The notes under the pieces: model-generated
Seen by the model: the letters and a program-made list of their open reading frames with translations, nothing else
Database searches by the model: none
Told to the model about the DNA's origin: nothing
Shown: positions 9,641-21,290 of the stretch, one piece after another
Layout of the letters: every line of letters begins with the position of its first letter
Numbering within the stretch: position 1 is the first letter of the stretch
Source: Antedon mediterranea
Lineage: Eukaryota; Echinodermata; Crinoidea; Comatulida; Antedonidae
Assembly: GCF_964355755.1 (NCBI RefSeq)
Contig: NC_092679.1
Span: 24,676,432-24,740,431, forward strand
Direction: 5' to 3'
Length of the DNA stretch: 64,000 nucleotides
Made by a program: the position numbers and the translations under genes

Positions 9641-12572
9641 CTAAATAGAGCTGTGCTTGTTCATCAATCATCATGTGGAAATGTTACTAGACCGTTCTCT
9701 AATTAGTCTAAATAGAGCTGTGCTTGTTCATCAATCATCATGTGGAAATGTTACTAGACCGTTCTCTAATTAGTCTAAATAGAGCTGTGCTTGTTCATCA
9801 ATCATCATGTGGAAATGTTACTAGACCGTTCTCTAATTAGTCTAAATAGAGCTGTGCTTGTTCATCAATCATCATGTGGAAATGTTACTAGACCGTTCTT
9901 TAATTGGTGCAATGTTACTAGACCGTTCTCTAATTAGTCTAAATAGAGCTGTGCTTGTTCATCAATCATCATGTGGAAATGTTACTAGACCGTTCTCTAA
10001 TTAGTCTAAATAGAGCTGTGCTTGTTCATCAATCATCATGTGGAAATGTTACTAGACCGTTCTTTAATTAGTCTAAATAGAGCTGTGCTTGTTCATCAAT
10101 CATCATGTGGAAATGTTACTAGACCGTTCTCTAATTAGTCTAAATAGAGCTGTGCTTGTTCATCAATCATCATGTGGAAATGTTACTAGACCGTTCTCTA
10201 ATTAGTCTAAATAGAGCTGTGCTTGTTCATCAATCATCATGTGGAAATGTTACTAGACCGTTCTTTAATTGGTGCAATGTTACTAGACCGTTCTCTAATT
10301 AGTCTAAATAGAGCTGTGCTTGTTCATCAATCATCATGTGGAAATGTTACTAGACCGTTCTCTAATTAGTCTAAATAGAGCTGTGCTTGTTCATCAATCA
10401 TCATGTGGAAATGTTACTAGACCGTTCTCTAATTAGTCTAAATAGAGCTGTGCTTGTTCATCAATCATCATGTGGAAATGTTACTAGACCGTTCTTTAAT
10501 TGGTGCAATGTTACTAGACCGTTCTCTAATTAGTCTAAATAGAGCTGTGCTTGTTCATCAATCATCATGTGGAAATGTTACTAGACCGTTCTCTAATTAG
10601 TCTAAATAGAGCTGTGCTTGTTCATCAATCATCATGTGGAAATGTTACTAGACCGTTCTTTAATTAGTCTAAATAGAGCTGTGCTTGTTCATCAATCATC
10701 ATGTGGAAATGTTACTAGACCGTTCTCTAATTAGTCTAAATAGAGCTGTGCTTGTTCATCAATCATCATGTGGAAATGTTACTAGACCGTTCTCTAATTA
10801 GTCTAAATAGAGCTGTGCTTGTTCATCAATCATCATGTGGAAATGTTACTAGACCGTTCTTTAATTGGTGCAATGTTACTAGACCGTTCTCTAATTAGTC
10901 TAAATAGAGCTGTGCTTGTTCATCAATCATCATGTGGAAATGTTACTAGACCGTTCTCTAATTAGTCTAAATAGAGCTGTGCTTGTTCATCAATCATCAT
11001 GTGGAAATGTTACTAGACCGTTCTCTAATTAGTCTAAATAGAGCTGTGCTTGTTCATCAATCATCATGTGGAAATGTTACTAGACCGTTCTCTAATTAGT
11101 CTAAATAGAGCTGTGCTTGTTCATCAATCATCATGTGGAAATGTTACTAGACCGTTCTCTAATTAGTCTAAATAGAGCTGTGCTTGTTCATCAATCATCA
11201 TGTGGAAATGTTACTAGACCGTTCTCTAATTAGTCTAAATAGAGCTGTGCTTGTTCATCAATCATCATGTGGAAATGTTACTAGACCGTTCTTTAATTGG
11301 TGCAATGTTACTAGACCGTTCTCTAATTAGTCTAAATAGAGCTGTGCTTGTTCATCAATCATCATGTGGAAATGTTACTAGACCGTTCTCTAATTAGTCT
11401 AAATAGAGCTGTGCTTGTTCATCAATCATCATGTGGAAATGTTACTAGACCGTTCTCTAATTAGTCTAAATAGAGCTGTGCTTGTTCATCAATCATCATG
11501 TGGAAATGTTACTAGACCGTTCTCTAATTAGTCTAAATAGAGCTGTGCTTGTTCATCAATCATCATGTGGAAATGTTACTAGACCGTTCTCTAATTAGTC
11601 TAAATAGAGCTGTGCTTGTTCATCAATCATCATGTGGAAATGTTACTAGACCGTTCTCTAATTAGTCTAAATAGAGCTGTGCTTGTTCATCAATCATCAT
11701 GTGGAAATGTTACTAGACCGTTCTCTAATTAGTCTAAATAGAGCTGTGCTTGTTCATCAATCATCATGTGGAAATGTTACTAGACCGTTCTCTAATTAGT
11801 CTAAATAGAGCTGTGCTTGTTCATCAATCATCATGTGGAAATGTTACTAGACCGTTCTTTAATTGGTGCAATGTTACTAGACCGTTCTCTAATTAGTCTA
11901 AATAGAGCTGTGCTTGTTCATCAATCATCATGTGGAAATGTTACTAGACCGTTCTCTAATTAGTCTAAATAGAGCTGTGCTTGTTCATCAATCATCATGT
12001 GGAAATGTTACTAGACCGTTCTCTAATTAGTCTAAATAGAGCTGTGCTTGTTCATCAATCATCATGTGGAAATGTTACTAGACCGTTCTCTAATTAGTCT
12101 AAATAGAGCTGTGCTTGTTCATCAATCATCATGTGGAAATGTTACTAGACCGTTCTCTAATTAGTCTAAATAGAGCTGTGCTTGTTCATCAATCATCATG
12201 TGGAAATGTTACTAGACCGTTCTCTAATTAGTCTAAATAGAGCTGTGCTTGTTCATCAATCATCATGTGGAAATGTTACTAGACCGTTCTTTAATTGGTG
12301 CAATGTTACTAGACCGTTCTCTAATTAGTCTAAATAGAGCTGTGCTTGTTCATCAATCATCATGTGGAAATGTTACTAGACCGTTCTCTAATTAGTCTAA
12401 ATAGAGCTGTGCTTGTTCATCAATCATCATGTGGAAATGTTACTAGACCGTTCTCTAATTAGTCTAAATAGAGCTGTGCTTGTTCATCAATCATCATGTG
12501 GAAATGTTACTAGACCGTTCTCTAATTAGTCTAAATAGAGCTGTGCTTGTTCATCAATCATCATGTGGAAAT
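9640..12572 (+). repeat. Higher-order minisatellite built from 67-bp and 30-bp units
   Basis: The main 67-bp unit begins TAAATAGAGCTGTGCTTGTT and ends CCGTTCTCTAATTAGTC. At about 9905, 10270, 10500, 10865, 11295, 11865 and 12295 a 30-bp unit containing TTTAATTGGTGCAATGTTAC is inserted. Spacings correspond to 3, 5, 6 or 8 copies of 67 bp plus one 30-bp unit, which is a higher-order organisation. No coding potential. Confidence 0.95.
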
Positions 12573-13078
12573 ATTGTTGTAATATTGTATAAATCCACCA
12601 TTTGTATTTGTATACATCTGGATATACTTGTCTAACAATGTCCACCTCTTGACAAAAGTCAACATAAAAGTTATGTAGGCTTTTCCTTTCTGAGATAATC
12701 TTTCGTAACGCCCTGGGTTGAGCAGGCTGTCGGATTTCCCGAATCTTTCTCCCGTCTTTTTAATACCACATGGGCACTCCTGTTTGTTCCATTTCTCTCC
12801 CTACTTGTCGTCAATGGTCACTCTTTATGTGCCTCTTTTCACCTTCTTTGCTTGTATGACGTATTCGTAATTCTTGCTCTACATTCATCTTTGCTATTCA
12901 TTCATCTTTGCTATTCGTATAGTATATCTTGCACACCCATTAAATTTACAAAGTGCTTTCAGTGTATCAATTAAAATTGTTAATAAACACATCTAAAGAA
13001 GAATGCAGTTTTTTTTAATTAAATAAATATTGGTATGTCTGTTGTCCCAAAAATGTATTGAAAAATTTGACTTTAATA
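12573..13078 (-). other. Duplicate of the segment at 14560-14790
   Basis: About 12675-12900 matches 14560-14790 (shared TAATACCACATGGGCACTCC and GTGCCTCTTTTCACCTTCTT) but is more decayed. No intact frame. It may be debris of the same unidentified gene or element. Confidence 0.7.
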
Positions 13079-14099
13079 CATTATGCCTGTGGGTATGGGT
13101 AGTCTAACGCCAAATCCCAATTGTACACTATTTCTTCGATTGTTCTCCTTAAATAAGTACCACAGAATGGATCTCTGGTAATAGCTATTGGAATGAACTT
13201 CCTACACATGCCGTATACCTTTTATCAATATTTAAACTTTCCGATAGATCCTGCTCAATCTCTATGGTCAAGTCCTGGTCACCAAAAACAAAATCCTCGA
13301 GTAACCCAACATCTGGGATATTACCGTCCGATACAATATGGTTTACATTAGCCAGCGAGAGACTAACTATAGCTTCAACAGCTCTTTGGCTTTTGCTAAA
13401 CAAACTAAATGAAAAAATCCCCAAAATTGATTGACAAATTAGACTATAATACATTATGCCTGTGGGTATGGGTAGTCTAACGCCAAATCCCAATTGTACT
13501 CCTCAATTTCTTGGATTGTTCTCCTTAATAAGTACCACAGAGTGGAATCTAGTATAGCTATTAATTAGAATGAACTTCCTACACATGGTGTATCTACGTG
13601 AATAATATGTAAACTTTCCGATAGATTCTGCACAATCTCTATGGCATTATTACAAATATCCATAAGAGAAAGGCTACCGGCTTTAGAAAGACTTTGGCTG
13701 ATGGGCAAATCAAAGTCCTGGTCACCAAAAACAAAATCCTCGAGTAACCCAACATCTGGGATATTACCGTCCGATACAATATGGTTTACATTAGCCCGCG
13801 ACAGACTAACACTAGCTTCAACAGCTCTTTGGTATTCGCTAAACAAACTAAATAAAAATAAATCCCAAAATGTATTGACAAATTAGACTATAATACATTA
13901 TGTCTGTGGGTATGGGTAGTCTTAACGCCAAATCCCAATTGTACTCCTCCTTTTCTTCGATTGTTCTCCTTAATAAGTACCACAGAGTGGAATCTGATGA
14001 ATGAATGAACTTCCTACACATGGCGAGAACTTCACTACCTCTTCTAACACTTCGGTCGGTACGTAGGAAATATTCATCTTTACAACAATACAATAACAA
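13079..14099 (-). pseudogene. Triplicated coding-like segment of unknown family
   Basis: Three tandem, roughly 370-450 bp copies read on the minus strand as related peptides. The best copy (13846 to 13565) includes SLSRANVNHIVSDGNIPDVG, LLEDFVFGDQDFDLPISQSL and SLMDICNNAIEIVQNLSESL. Each is preceded by a segment like STLWYLLRRTIEEKEEYNWD. Splice-like ends and different deletions break them; the copy at 13493-13185 lacks the middle part. I do not recognise the family. It could be duplicated exons of a host gene or of a transposon. Confidence 0.45.
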
Positions 14100-14405
14100 T
14101 AAATTATATTAAACAAATAAATAAAAAAAGGTTGAGAGCTACTCCACAATAACGAAATAAATTTTAAATAGAAAAAAAAAAACTCGCATTAGTGAAAAAA
14201 TTAACTGGAATACCCAAATACGTGTCAAATGGAACGAAACTAATGAAATGAACATCGCTTTGTTGTATGGTTTTTTGTTTTCTCGAAAACTTCTATGTCC
14301 AATAATTATGTCATAATTTTTATAATTAATAAATTTTATAAAGTAAACATCAGGCTAGATTTGACTGACAACGTACGTAGCCAACCATTCAGGGGCTTAT
14401 AAAAA

Positions 14406-14919
14406 TTAATAAAATCTAACCCTTTCAACCTCGCGTCTTCGATATTCTGCAGTCCGAGGCCGCACTCTCCCTTTTTTGGGCCGGGGAGGCCTGCCTTTAC
14501 GGTGGGGTAAGTTTTTATTCTCCGCCTTACTACCACTCCAGTCTTCTGCATGAAAGTTTTGTAGTCTTTTTCTTTCTGAAATTATCTTTCTTGACACGCC
14601 ATGGGTTAAGCAGGCTGTCCCGATTTCCCGAATCTTTTTCCGCCTTTGACATCTCTCCAACAGTTTTATAATACCACATGGGCACTCCTGTCTGTTCCAT
14701 TTCTATTCCCACTTGTTGTTGACGATCACTCCTTATGTGCCTCTTTTCACCTTCTTTGCTTGTATGACGTATTAGTCCTTCTTGCTTAATATAAAAAACA
14801 AAAATCTGTCCAATTAACATAGTTTTTATAATTAATAAATCTGTATTAGGGTCTAAACAACAAATTGATTTTAAATTAAATAAATAAGTTATTGCAAAAT
14901 TTACTTTTTTTGGAATCAT
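14406..14919 (-). pseudogene. Unidentified open segment
   Basis: An open frame of 129 codons (14919 to 14530) contains KEGEKRHIRSDRQQQVGIEM and EQTGVPMWYYKTVGEMSKAE, basic and charged, possibly followed by a spliced second part around 14500-14406. A diverged second copy at 12675-12900 suggests part of a repeated element. No known domain is recognised. Confidence 0.3.
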
Positions 14920-14930
14920 CTCCCATTCAA

Positions 14931-15124
14931 GATCTCAATCCGAATCGGGTTCCTTTCATAGTAGATTTGCATTTATCTTGTCCTTCCAAGCAGCTAACAA
15001 ATTGTTACCATCTCATTCAAATATGGGATTTCCAACAGGTGGTTTGGGAACCCTGGAGTTCCAACTCTGTTGCACTGAAAAAAGATGACCGCATGGACAT
15101 TAGCCAATGCAAAGACTGGATATA
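14931..15124 (-). mobile_element. piggyBac-like transposase fragment
   Basis: Minus-strand reading contains QCNRVGTPGFPNHLLEI and, near 15084-15122, sequence whose inverted second copy at 16861-16905 encodes the piggyBac-like segment WTLANAKTGYVYNQ. It is a broken scrap of the element seen at 16556-16912, in rearranged orientation. Confidence 0.55.
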
Positions 15125-16330
15125 TCTGTAGCACTTCTGTGCTGTCATTTGAACTTATATTTGACATAAATTCCAGGATGATTATAGTTGGCCACAAATA
15201 TAATATCACCTGTGCAATGGGCAACACAAGACCACTCTGTCGTTCTTTTCTGTAATTATATTTCCGACGGCAAAAGTGCGGTTTGTGGATGATGTCCTTT
15301 TCTTGAATTGTTCAACTATGTAAGATTTGATAACTTCAGACATTTTGACATTTTACTCTGTCTTGGAGATTTATGTCTGCTCCTGCATCCAACAGCAGAC
15401 TGCAGCAGGCTGTGTGACCTGCAGACATTTTGACATTTTACTCTGTCTTGGAGATTTATGTCTGCTCCTGCATCCAACAGCAGACTGCAGCAGGCTGTGT
15501 GACCTGCAGACATTTTGACATTTTACTCTGTCTTGGAGATTTATGTCTGCTCCTGCATCCAACAGCAGACTGCAGCAGGCTGTGTGACCTGCAGACATTT
15601 TGACATTTTACTCTGTCTTGGAGATTTATGTCTGCTCCTGCATCCAACAGCAGACTGCAGCAGGCTGTGTGACCTGCAGACATTTTGACATTTTACTCTG
15701 TCTTGGAGATTTATGTCCGCTCCTGCATCCAACAGCAGACTGCAGCAGGCTGTGTGACCTGCAGACATTTTGACATTTTACTCTGTCTTGGAGATTTATG
15801 TCCGCTCCTGCATCCAACAGCAGACTGCAGCAGGCTGTGTGACCTGCAAACATTTTGACATTTTACTCTGTCTTGGAGATTTATGTCTGCTCCTGCATCC
15901 AACAGCAGACTGCAGCAGGCTGTGTGACCTGCAATAGCTGCATAATGCAAAGCTGACGTTAAGTTCTATAATATAAAATAGACAACCTTTCCTTCATTTG
16001 TTGGTAGTGTTGTTCTTTCATTCTTATTTTTAATCGTCTGTTACATAATTTGCACCTTTTTGGCATTTCATTCATGTTGTTTTTCATATTTACCTATATA
16101 AAATAGAAACATTTTTGAAAATAAAAAGTATAAAATTGTTTTGTTTGGTACTTACTTGGCAGTACCGATTAAGATTCCTATTTCCTCCAAGAGATCATTA
16201 TTACCATTTGTACCGAACACAGATGGCATGATTGATTAACATTGCTGTTCTGTACAATAAAAGTAGTTTTCTCTCGATACCGAATCGTGATAGCGACCCG
16301 CGACGGCGTGGAGCAGTAAGTTTACTGTTT
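15124..16330. repeat. Segmental duplication, copy 1 (partner 16914-17920)
   Basis: Starting at TATATCTGTAGCACTTCTGT, about 1.2 kb is repeated at 16914-17920 with nearly the same order: a unique 5' part, the 85-bp ankyrin-derived array, and a shared 3' part (GTTGGTAGTGTTGTTCTTTC through GCGACCCGCGACGGCGTGGA). The arrays differ in copy number (about 7 versus about 4.6). Confidence 0.9.
15337..15942 (-). repeat. 85-bp minisatellite made from an ankyrin-repeat exon, about seven copies
   Basis: On the minus strand the rightmost copy reads HYAAIAGHTACCSLLLDAGA followed by DINLQD, a clear ankyrin-repeat consensus (helix-turn-helix and beta-hairpin start). The unit is 85 bp, so each repeat shifts frame and an ankyrin reading occurs only every third copy. 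It is therefore an amplified fragment of an ankyrin-repeat exon, not a functional ankyrin gene. Confidence 0.9.
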
Positions 16331-16570
16331 ACAAAATGCTATACCAACAAAAGAAATCGTATCCGTTGCAGAAATCTTAATATTATTTATCTTGATAGAG
16401 CCATTGATACTAATGTTTTTATTTCTTGAACGAAAAACAATAAACTTTGTTTTGTCGGTATTAATTTTTAATTTATTGGCGTTACACCAATTAATTACTT
16501 TTTGAAATTTTATGTTAATTTCGTCAAGATTTAACACATTTTCAGATAAAGGTTTAAACCCTGATTGCAT
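16322..16570 (-). mobile_element. Non-LTR reverse transcriptase fragment
   Basis: 82-codon minus-strand frame includes INIKFQKVINWCNANKLKIN and TDKTKFIVFRSRNK, typical of the thumb-side end of CR1/L2/Jockey-type reverse transcriptases. No catalytic YADD box is present, so it is a truncated copy. Confidence 0.75.
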
Positions 16571-16912
16571 CTGGAGTTACAACTCTGTTGCAATGCATTG
16601 TTCCGCATGTCCCCGTAGCTTGGTTTTGTAGGTCTGTGAATAAAGCTGGAGATGAATAAAAATTATCCATATAGACATAATGTTTCTTACCTGCAATTGG
16701 TTGACACAAACGATTTACTGTCCTCCGTGTTGCATGTGGAAGGCCACCTGTACCCAAGAATGCTATAATACTCTCATCTAATGATCGACTTCTGTAGATG
16801 GATAGAAATTTAATTAGATTGGAAGGCCGTCTCCACCTTTATACAATTTTTGGTTATACACATATCCAGTCTTTGCATTGGCTAATGTCCATGCGGTCAT
16901 CTTTTTTTTTAT
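16556..16912 (-). mobile_element. piggyBac-like transposase remnant
   Basis: Minus-strand frames read TAWTLANAKTGYVYNQKLYK (near 16900-16840) and then GKKHYVYMDNFYSSPALFTD with LQNQATGTCGTMHCNR (16757 to 16554), matching the order of motifs in piggyBac transposases (PGBD, DDE_Tnp_1_7). MDNFYSSP contains a catalytic-region aspartate of the family. Frames are broken and both ends are missing. Confidence 0.8.
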
Positions 16913-16913
16913 A

Positions 16914-17920
16914 TCTGTAGCACTTCTGTGCTGTCATTTGAACTTATATTTGACATATAAATTCCAGGATGATTATGGTTGGCCACAAATATAATATCAC
17001 CTGTGCAATGGGCAACACAAGACCACTCTGTCGTTCTTTTCTGTAATTATATTTCCGACGGCAAAAGTGCGGTTTGTGGATGATGTCCTTTTCTTGAATT
17101 GTTCAACTATGTAAGATTTGATAACTTCAGACATTTGTGTCTGCTCCTGCATCCAACAGCAGACTGCAGCAGGCTGTGTGACCTGCAGACATTTTGACAT
17201 TTTACTCTGTCTTGGAGATTTATGTCTGTTCCTGCATCCAACAGCAGACTGCAGCAGGCTGTGTGACCTGCAGACATTTTGACATTTTACTCTGTCTTGG
17301 AGATTTATGTCTGCTCCTGCATCCAACAGCAGACTGCAGCAGGCTGTGTGACCTGCAGACATTTTGACATTTTACTCTGTCTTGGAGATTTATGTCCGCT
17401 CCTGCATCCAACAGCAGACTGCAGCAGGCTGTGTGACCTGCAGACATTTTGACATTTTACTCTGTCTTGGAGATTTATGTCTGCTCCTGCATCCAACAGC
17501 AGACTGCAGCAGGCTGTGTGACCTGCAATAGCTGCATAATGCAAAGCTGACGTTAAGTTCTATAATATAAAATAGACAACCTTTCCTTCATTTGTTGGTA
17601 GTGTTGTTCTTTCATTCTTATTTTTAATCGTCTGTTACATAATTTGCACCTTTTTGGCATTTCATTCATGTTGTTTTTCAGATTTACCTATATAAAATAG
17701 AAACATTTTTGAAAATAAAAAGTATAAAATTGTTTTGTTTGGTACTTACTTGGCAGTACCGATTAAGATTCCTATTTCCTCCAAGAGATCATTATTACGA
17801 TTTGTACCTCAACACAGACGGCATGATTAACATTGATGTACAATAAAAGTAGTTTTCTCTCGATACCGAATCGTGATAGCGACCCGCGACGGCGTGGAGC
17901 AGTAAGTTTACTGTTTACAG
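16914..17920. repeat. Segmental duplication, copy 2
   Basis: Second copy of the 15124-16330 block. It is joined on its left to piggyBac sequence in the opposite orientation from copy 1, so a rearrangement accompanied the duplication. Confidence 0.9.
17131..17536 (-). repeat. 85-bp ankyrin-exon minisatellite, second array, about 4.6 copies
   Basis: Same unit as at 15337-15942, with the first unit truncated (CAGACATTTGTGTCTGCTCC). The intact right-hand copy again reads the ankyrin consensus on the minus strand. Confidence 0.9.
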
Positions 17921-18356
17921 ACATTTCGTGGACTTTGCTGAATAAAATTATAATTATTACTGATAAATGTTGATAACAAATATGATTTGTCTTTAGAATC
18001 ATAATGATGAATTTTGACGATGATTTAATGAATGTAAATGATTATACTATTCACCTTCTAATCACACAAGTTGGAACATCGGTCGGTAAAATGTATCTGT
18101 CACAAAGTTTCAAAAAGTCTAAAGGAAAAAGAATATTTTCTATAAACTGTACCTAATTTTCTATTGCCTTATTTGAAAGTACTCTTCAACATCTGAACAC
18201 AAACTGTGTTTTTCCTCATTCATAGTTACTAATACGATATTAAGTTCACCATCTACTGCAACTTCTTATATTGCTCACTAATTTTTCTTTTTTACAAAAA
18301 TCGTACAAAAATTCTCCCGGATGAGCATCCATAATTGTCATTGCAAAGTGAAAGTA
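17921..18356. other. No gene recognised
   Basis: AT-rich sequence without splice-compatible frames or recognised motifs. Confidence 0.5.
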
Positions 18357-18430
18357 TATAAGGCCTAAAAAAAAAAATTGTTTGTTTGCTGTCAAGTTTT
18401 TTTTTTTTGGTAGTGGGGCGGGTGGAAAAA

Positions 18431-18471
<41 letters not shown>

Positions 18472-19441
18472 GTTAATTTCTCTGTTAATTGTACGCGAAT
18501 TTGAGAGTAACAAAACACACTGAATAAAACAACGAGCTCAAACATCTATTCATAATTTGTTTCACACTTTAATTCTGTTTTGGGCGCGTTACGCCTCGTG
18601 TCTAAACTTGCCTAGGCCTACTACACAGTAGGTCGTTGTTAGCAGGCCTAATTAAATATTTTAGAAGTTAGTGTACCGTATATTTCGGTGTATAAAGTCA
18701 CTGTGTATAAGACGCACCCTAACTGAGAGTAGAATATCGGTATTTTGTATATCGTCGATGTATAAGACGGCCGCACCCAGCCTCAACAAGAAGGGAATTC
18801 CCCCATTCCGTCAGTTCTTTCTAACTTGTTATTCATGAGTTTCGCACCCGCAACATCGAGTGTATGACCGCACGTGTATGTGGGCTAGCCTCGCTCGATC
18901 CTTTTATCGAGAGGCGCACGTTTTCACGGACAATCGTATTCGATTAGTATCTAGGCCTATATATCCTAGAAGTGTGTACGCTAGGTCTATGCTATAACGC
19001 TCCATAATGAACAAATCTTTTCATCATATTTAGTACAAAATCACGCTAGGCCTACTCTTTAGACTTTAGTAATACTAAATACTATTGGCCTAGCCTAGGC
19101 CTTACCTTAAAAAGCCCAGGACTAGCCAACGAGGTGGCGATATCTGTGTGTTGAGGCATTTATGTTCGGTGTATAAGACGCACCCTTAATTTAGAGGTTA
19201 CATTTGCGTGTTAAAAGTGCGATTATACACCGAAATATACTCTACGTTATTATTTTTATTGTTTCATCCTCGCACACTCGATTTTTACACCTTTTCGGCC
19301 AAAAAAAATCATAAAAAAACTTTTTTTTTTAAAGCGCCCTCAACGTAAAAAAAAAACTTTTTCTTATCTCCGCCCCAAATTTTTGGCGAAATTAGGGGCG
19401 GCGGATGACAGCAAACAAACTATTTTTTTTTTTTGGCCTAA
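18357..19441. mobile_element. Foldback element with about 35-bp inverted ends, containing a nested MITE
   Basis: The left end (18360, AGGCCTAAAAAAAAAAATTG then TTTGTTTGCTGTCA) is the inverse of the right end (19405-19439, TGACAGCAAACAAACT then a T-run and GGCCTA). Each end is followed internally by a homopolymer run and a GC-rich GGGGCGG motif. No transposase frame is present. Confidence 0.75.
18673..19252. mobile_element. MITE with TATATTTCGGTGTATAA termini, nested in the foldback element
   Basis: The left terminus GTATATTTCGGTGTATAA (18677) is inverted at 19218-19245 (TTATACACCGAAATATAC). The subterminal motif GTATAAGACGCACCCT occurs twice. The termini resemble a dispersed non-autonomous DNA transposon type common in invertebrates; no coding sequence. 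Confidence 0.75.
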
Positions 19442-19465
19442 TATGCTACCACGAAAATATCTTTC

Positions 19466-21290
19466 TTGGTCAGTCAACACAAATGTGGTCAGTTAAAACA
19501 AAACATCTCCATAGATTTGTTTTTCCACCATGTTATATTGAGATCCGTTAGCACATTAATAAATGGGCAGACAATACCACAAACACATCTTCTCTCATTG
19601 AGAGCAAATCAACAAGTCCGTGTTAAAGGTGCCACTGTCTGGCTTTCTCCCTCCTTAGTATGTGGTAAACAACCAGAAAAAAAAATCTAAATTACCAAGC
19701 AAGCCAAAATTAATAGGTTTACTGAACCTATTTACAGGGCAGTCACCTGTAACTATAACATGAATTTTGTCTGGCTTTCAGTCTCCTTTTAGGAAGGAGT
19801 ACAGGGTAAACAACTTACCCAGGGCAGTCCCCTAGACATGCTGTTGTAAACAAGTTACAAGTATCATGGTTGTTTTTAATAACATGCCACTGTCCAGCTT
19901 CATCCCTCCTTAGTATGTGGTAAACAACTTACCCAGGGCAGTCCCCTAGACATGCTGTTGTAAACAAGTTACAAGTATCATGGTTGTTTTTAATAACATG
20001 CCACTGTCCAGCTTCATCCCTCCTTAGTATGTGGTAAACAACTTATACAGGGCAGTCCCCTAGACATGCTGTTGTAAACAAGTTACAAGTATCATGGTTG
20101 TTTTTAATAACATGCCACTGTCCAGCTTCATCCCTCCTTAGTATGTGGTAAACAACTTATACAGGGCAGTCCCCTAGACATGCTGTTGTAAACAAGTTAC
20201 AAGTATCATGGTTGTTTTTAATAACATGCCACTGTCCAGCTTCATCCCTCCTTAGTGTGTGGTAAACAACTTATCCAGGGCAGTCCCCTAGACATGCTGT
20301 TGTAAACAAGTTACAAGTATCATGGTTGTTTTTAATAACATGCCACTGTCCAGCTTCATCCCTCCTTAGTGTGTGGTAAACAACTTATCCAGGGCAGTCC
20401 CCTAGACATGCTGTTGTAAACAAGTTACAAGTATCATGGTTGTTTTTAATAACATGCCACTGTCCAGCTTCATCCCTCCTTAGTATGTGGTAAACAACTT
20501 ACCCAGGGCAGTCCCCTAGACATGCTGTTGTAAACAAGTTACAAGTATCATGGTTGTTTTTAATAACATGCCACTGTCCAGCTTCATCCCTCCTTAGTGT
20601 GTGGTAAACAACTTATCCAGGGCAGTCCCCTAGACATGCTGTTGTAAACAAGTTACAAGTATCATGGTTGTTTTTAATAACATGCCACTGTCCAGCTTCA
20701 TCCCTCCTTAGTATGTGGTAAACAACTTACCCAGGGCAGTCCCCTAGACATGCTGTTGTAAACAAGTTACAAGTATCATGGTTGTTTTTAATAACATGCC
20801 ACTGTCCAGCTTCATCCCTCCTTAGTGTGTGGTAAACAACTTATCCAGGGCAGTCCCCTAGACATGCTGTTGTAAACAAGTTACAAGTATCATGGTTGTT
20901 TTTAATAACATGCCACTGTCCAGCTTCATCCCTCCTTAGTATGTGGTAAACAACTTATCCAGGGCAGTCCCCTAGACATGCTGTTGTAAACAAGTTACAA
21001 GTATCATGGTTGTTTTTAATAACATGCCACTGTCCAGCTTCATCCCTCCTTAGTGTGTGGTAAACAACTTATCCAGGGCAGTCCCCTAGACATGCTGTTG
21101 TAAACAAGTTACAAGTATCAGGGTTGTTTTCAATAACATGCTGCCGTCTAGCTTTGTGTTTTCTTTTATGAAGGAGTGTGCAGGTAAACAACTTATCCAG
21201 GGCAGTCCCCAAGACAGGCTGCTTGTAATCACATGACAATACCAGGGAAGAGTTAAATTGTAATTTAACTCTTCCTGAAACTACCAATCA
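19466..21290 (+). repeat. 114-bp tandem array inside a dispersed repeat, about 11-12 copies
   Basis: The unit runs GTGGTAAACAACTTATCCAG to TTCATCCCTCCTTAGTGT with a period of 114 bp from about 19790 to 21190. Units alternate between GTATGTGG with ACCCAGG and GTGTGTGG with ATCCAGG, hinting at two-unit exchange. Flanking parts (19470-19790 and 21120-21230) match the dispersed family seen inverted at 5581-5990. Confidence 0.9.

Noticed and set aside
9420-9706. Repetitive frames reading NVTGPFFNWC or LHQLKNGPVT
   Set aside because: By-product of the 30-bp minisatellite.
14892-15227. Plus- and minus-strand frames around the first piggyBac scrap as independent genes
   Set aside because: Similarity to piggyBac is limited to part of the minus frame, and the rest derives from the duplicated block.
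18246-18545. Poly-lysine open frame on the minus strand
   Set aside because: Translation of a long T-homopolymer; not a gene.
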